Under the pieces are notes generated by a model that was not told where the DNA came from, ran no database searches, and saw nothing but the letters and a program-made list of their open reading frames with translations. A DNA stretch of 7,907 nt from Candidatus Aminicenantota bacterium (lineage in GTDB: Bacteria; Acidobacteriota; Aminicenantia; Aminicenantales; Aminicenantaceae), in contig JAUWTR010000057.1 of NCBI GenBank assembly GCA_030614645.1, positions 1 to 7,907 on the forward strand. The letters run 5' to 3'. The position numbers were made by a program, and so were the translations under genes. Of this stretch, positions 7,386 through 7,907 are shown piece by piece. The stretch's first letter is position 1. Each line of letters starts with the position of its first letter.

Positions 7386-7484
7386 TTTGATCAAGCTAAT
7401 TTTTATTTCTTGCCATATTTCATATCGTATAACGTAAATATCACATGCGCTGCTAAGCGTCGGGTGAAACGATTTGTTCTGCAA

Positions 7485-7907
7485 TTATTTTAAGCCTAAA
7501 TTTTTGCCCTGTTCAAGTAGAGCACTCGACTCGCCGACTCGGCGGTCTTTGGTTTCCTGTCGCTTCGCCACAGAAATCCAGCCTATGAACTGTTTCTGGT
7601 AAGTAGGTGCCATCTGGTCGAAAAACATCTTTGCCTTTTTGTTTTTTGCCAATGCTATTTCCAACTCCTTGGGAATTTCAAACGAAATCTTCGGTCGGTC
7701 TGATTCTTCCCAAAGCCCCGATTCCTTGGCCTCCGTAACCCTCACAATACCAGATTCAGTCATAAGTCCTTGCCTCATGAGTTTCTTGACTCTCTTCTTG
7801 TTCAATTCAGACCATCGGCTAACAGGCCTACGAGGAGTAAATTTTCGCACATATCTTTCATCATCGAGCTTTTTGATAATGCTATCTATCCAGCCAAAAC
7901 ACAATGC
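7485..7907 (-). CDS. YdeI/OmpD-associated (OmdA) family protein, 5' end outside window
   Basis: The C-terminal 140 residues of a small cytoplasmic-type protein. The frame runs off the right edge; the TTG at 7902-7904 encodes an internal leucine in ALCFGWIDS, which matches the family motif EALCFGWIDG. Other family landmarks are KLDDERYVRKFTPRRPVSRWS (in pieces around residues 13-33 of this part), NKKRVKKLMRQGLM (36-49), a variable charged segment, then IPKELEIAL, AKMFFDQM and AKRQETKDRR near the end. Full-length members are about 190 residues, so roughly 50 are missing. The family is named for bacteriocin protection and OmpD association, but the biochemical role is poorly understood. It precedes the Asp-box gene on the same strand by 112 bp, which leaves cotranscription open. 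No signal peptide can be assessed. Confidence 0.88.
   Translation of the reverse strand, partial: ALCFGWIDSIIKKLDDERYVRKFTPRRPVSRWSELNKKRVKKLMRQGLMTESGIVRVTEAKESGLWEESDRPKISFEIPKELEIALAKNKKAKMFFDQMAPTYQKQFIGWISVAKRQETKDRRVGESSALLEQGKNLGLK

Noticed and set aside
7448..7459. CGCT-GCTA-AGCG palindrome between the YdeI-like and Asp-box genes as a terminator
   Set aside because: The stem is only 4 bp and no T-run follows on either strand.
7185..7484. Minus-strand frame of 99 codons overlapping the start of the Asp-box gene
   Set aside because: It covers the strong ribosome binding site and signal-peptide region of the real gene in another frame, and its protein has no recognisable features.
3056..7907. 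The three minus-strand genes as one functional system or operon
   Set aside because: The gaps are over 100 bp, the VWFA gene has its own promoter, and the families have no known shared pathway.

Overview
The window reads as ordinary chromosomal DNA from a bacterium, with three genes on the plus strand (left part) and three on the minus strand (right part). Both end genes are cut by the window edges. A VWFA-related protein of the type first defined in Acidobacteria (TIGR03436-like), a large Asp-box/sortilin-like secreted protein and a Met-zincin (formerly DUF4953) metalloprotease together suggest Acidobacteriota or the related candidate phylum Aminicenantes. This is inference from gene content; no rRNA or other phylogenetic marker is present.

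Layout, left to right. Positions 3-1055 (+) hold the C-terminal 350 residues of a zinc metalloprotease whose catalytic motif lies upstream of the window. Positions 1056-1269 are an AT-rich intergenic stretch with a small GGTC-G-GACC inverted repeat, two hairpins and a weak promoter candidate. Positions 1270-2553 (+) are folC (folate polyglutamylation), followed after 54 bp by a small uncharacterised protein with a twin-arginine-like or membrane-anchoring N-terminus (2608-3063, +). This gene converges on, and overlaps by 8 bp, the 3' end of a secreted VWFA-related protein (3056-4291, -). That gene has its own sigma70-like promoter (TTGACA, 17 bp, GATATT) in the gap before the next gene. Positions 4400-7372 (-) encode a 990-residue secreted beta-propeller protein with eleven Asp-box motifs. 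Positions 7485-7907 (-) encode most of a YdeI/OmpD-associated family protein whose start lies beyond the right edge.

Three of the six genes (metalloprotease, VWFA-related, Asp-box propeller) belong to families that act outside the cytoplasm, so the region has a secreted/cell-envelope flavour. Nothing visible ties them into one pathway, and folC is a housekeeping gene. I found no tRNA, rRNA, CRISPR array, transposase or phage gene, and no convincing evidence of an undescribed system. The points most worth a second look are the unknown gene behind folC, a Glu-to-Gly change at a probable metal-site position of FolC, a degenerate MIDAS in the VWFA protein, and the palindromic motif at 1068-1076.
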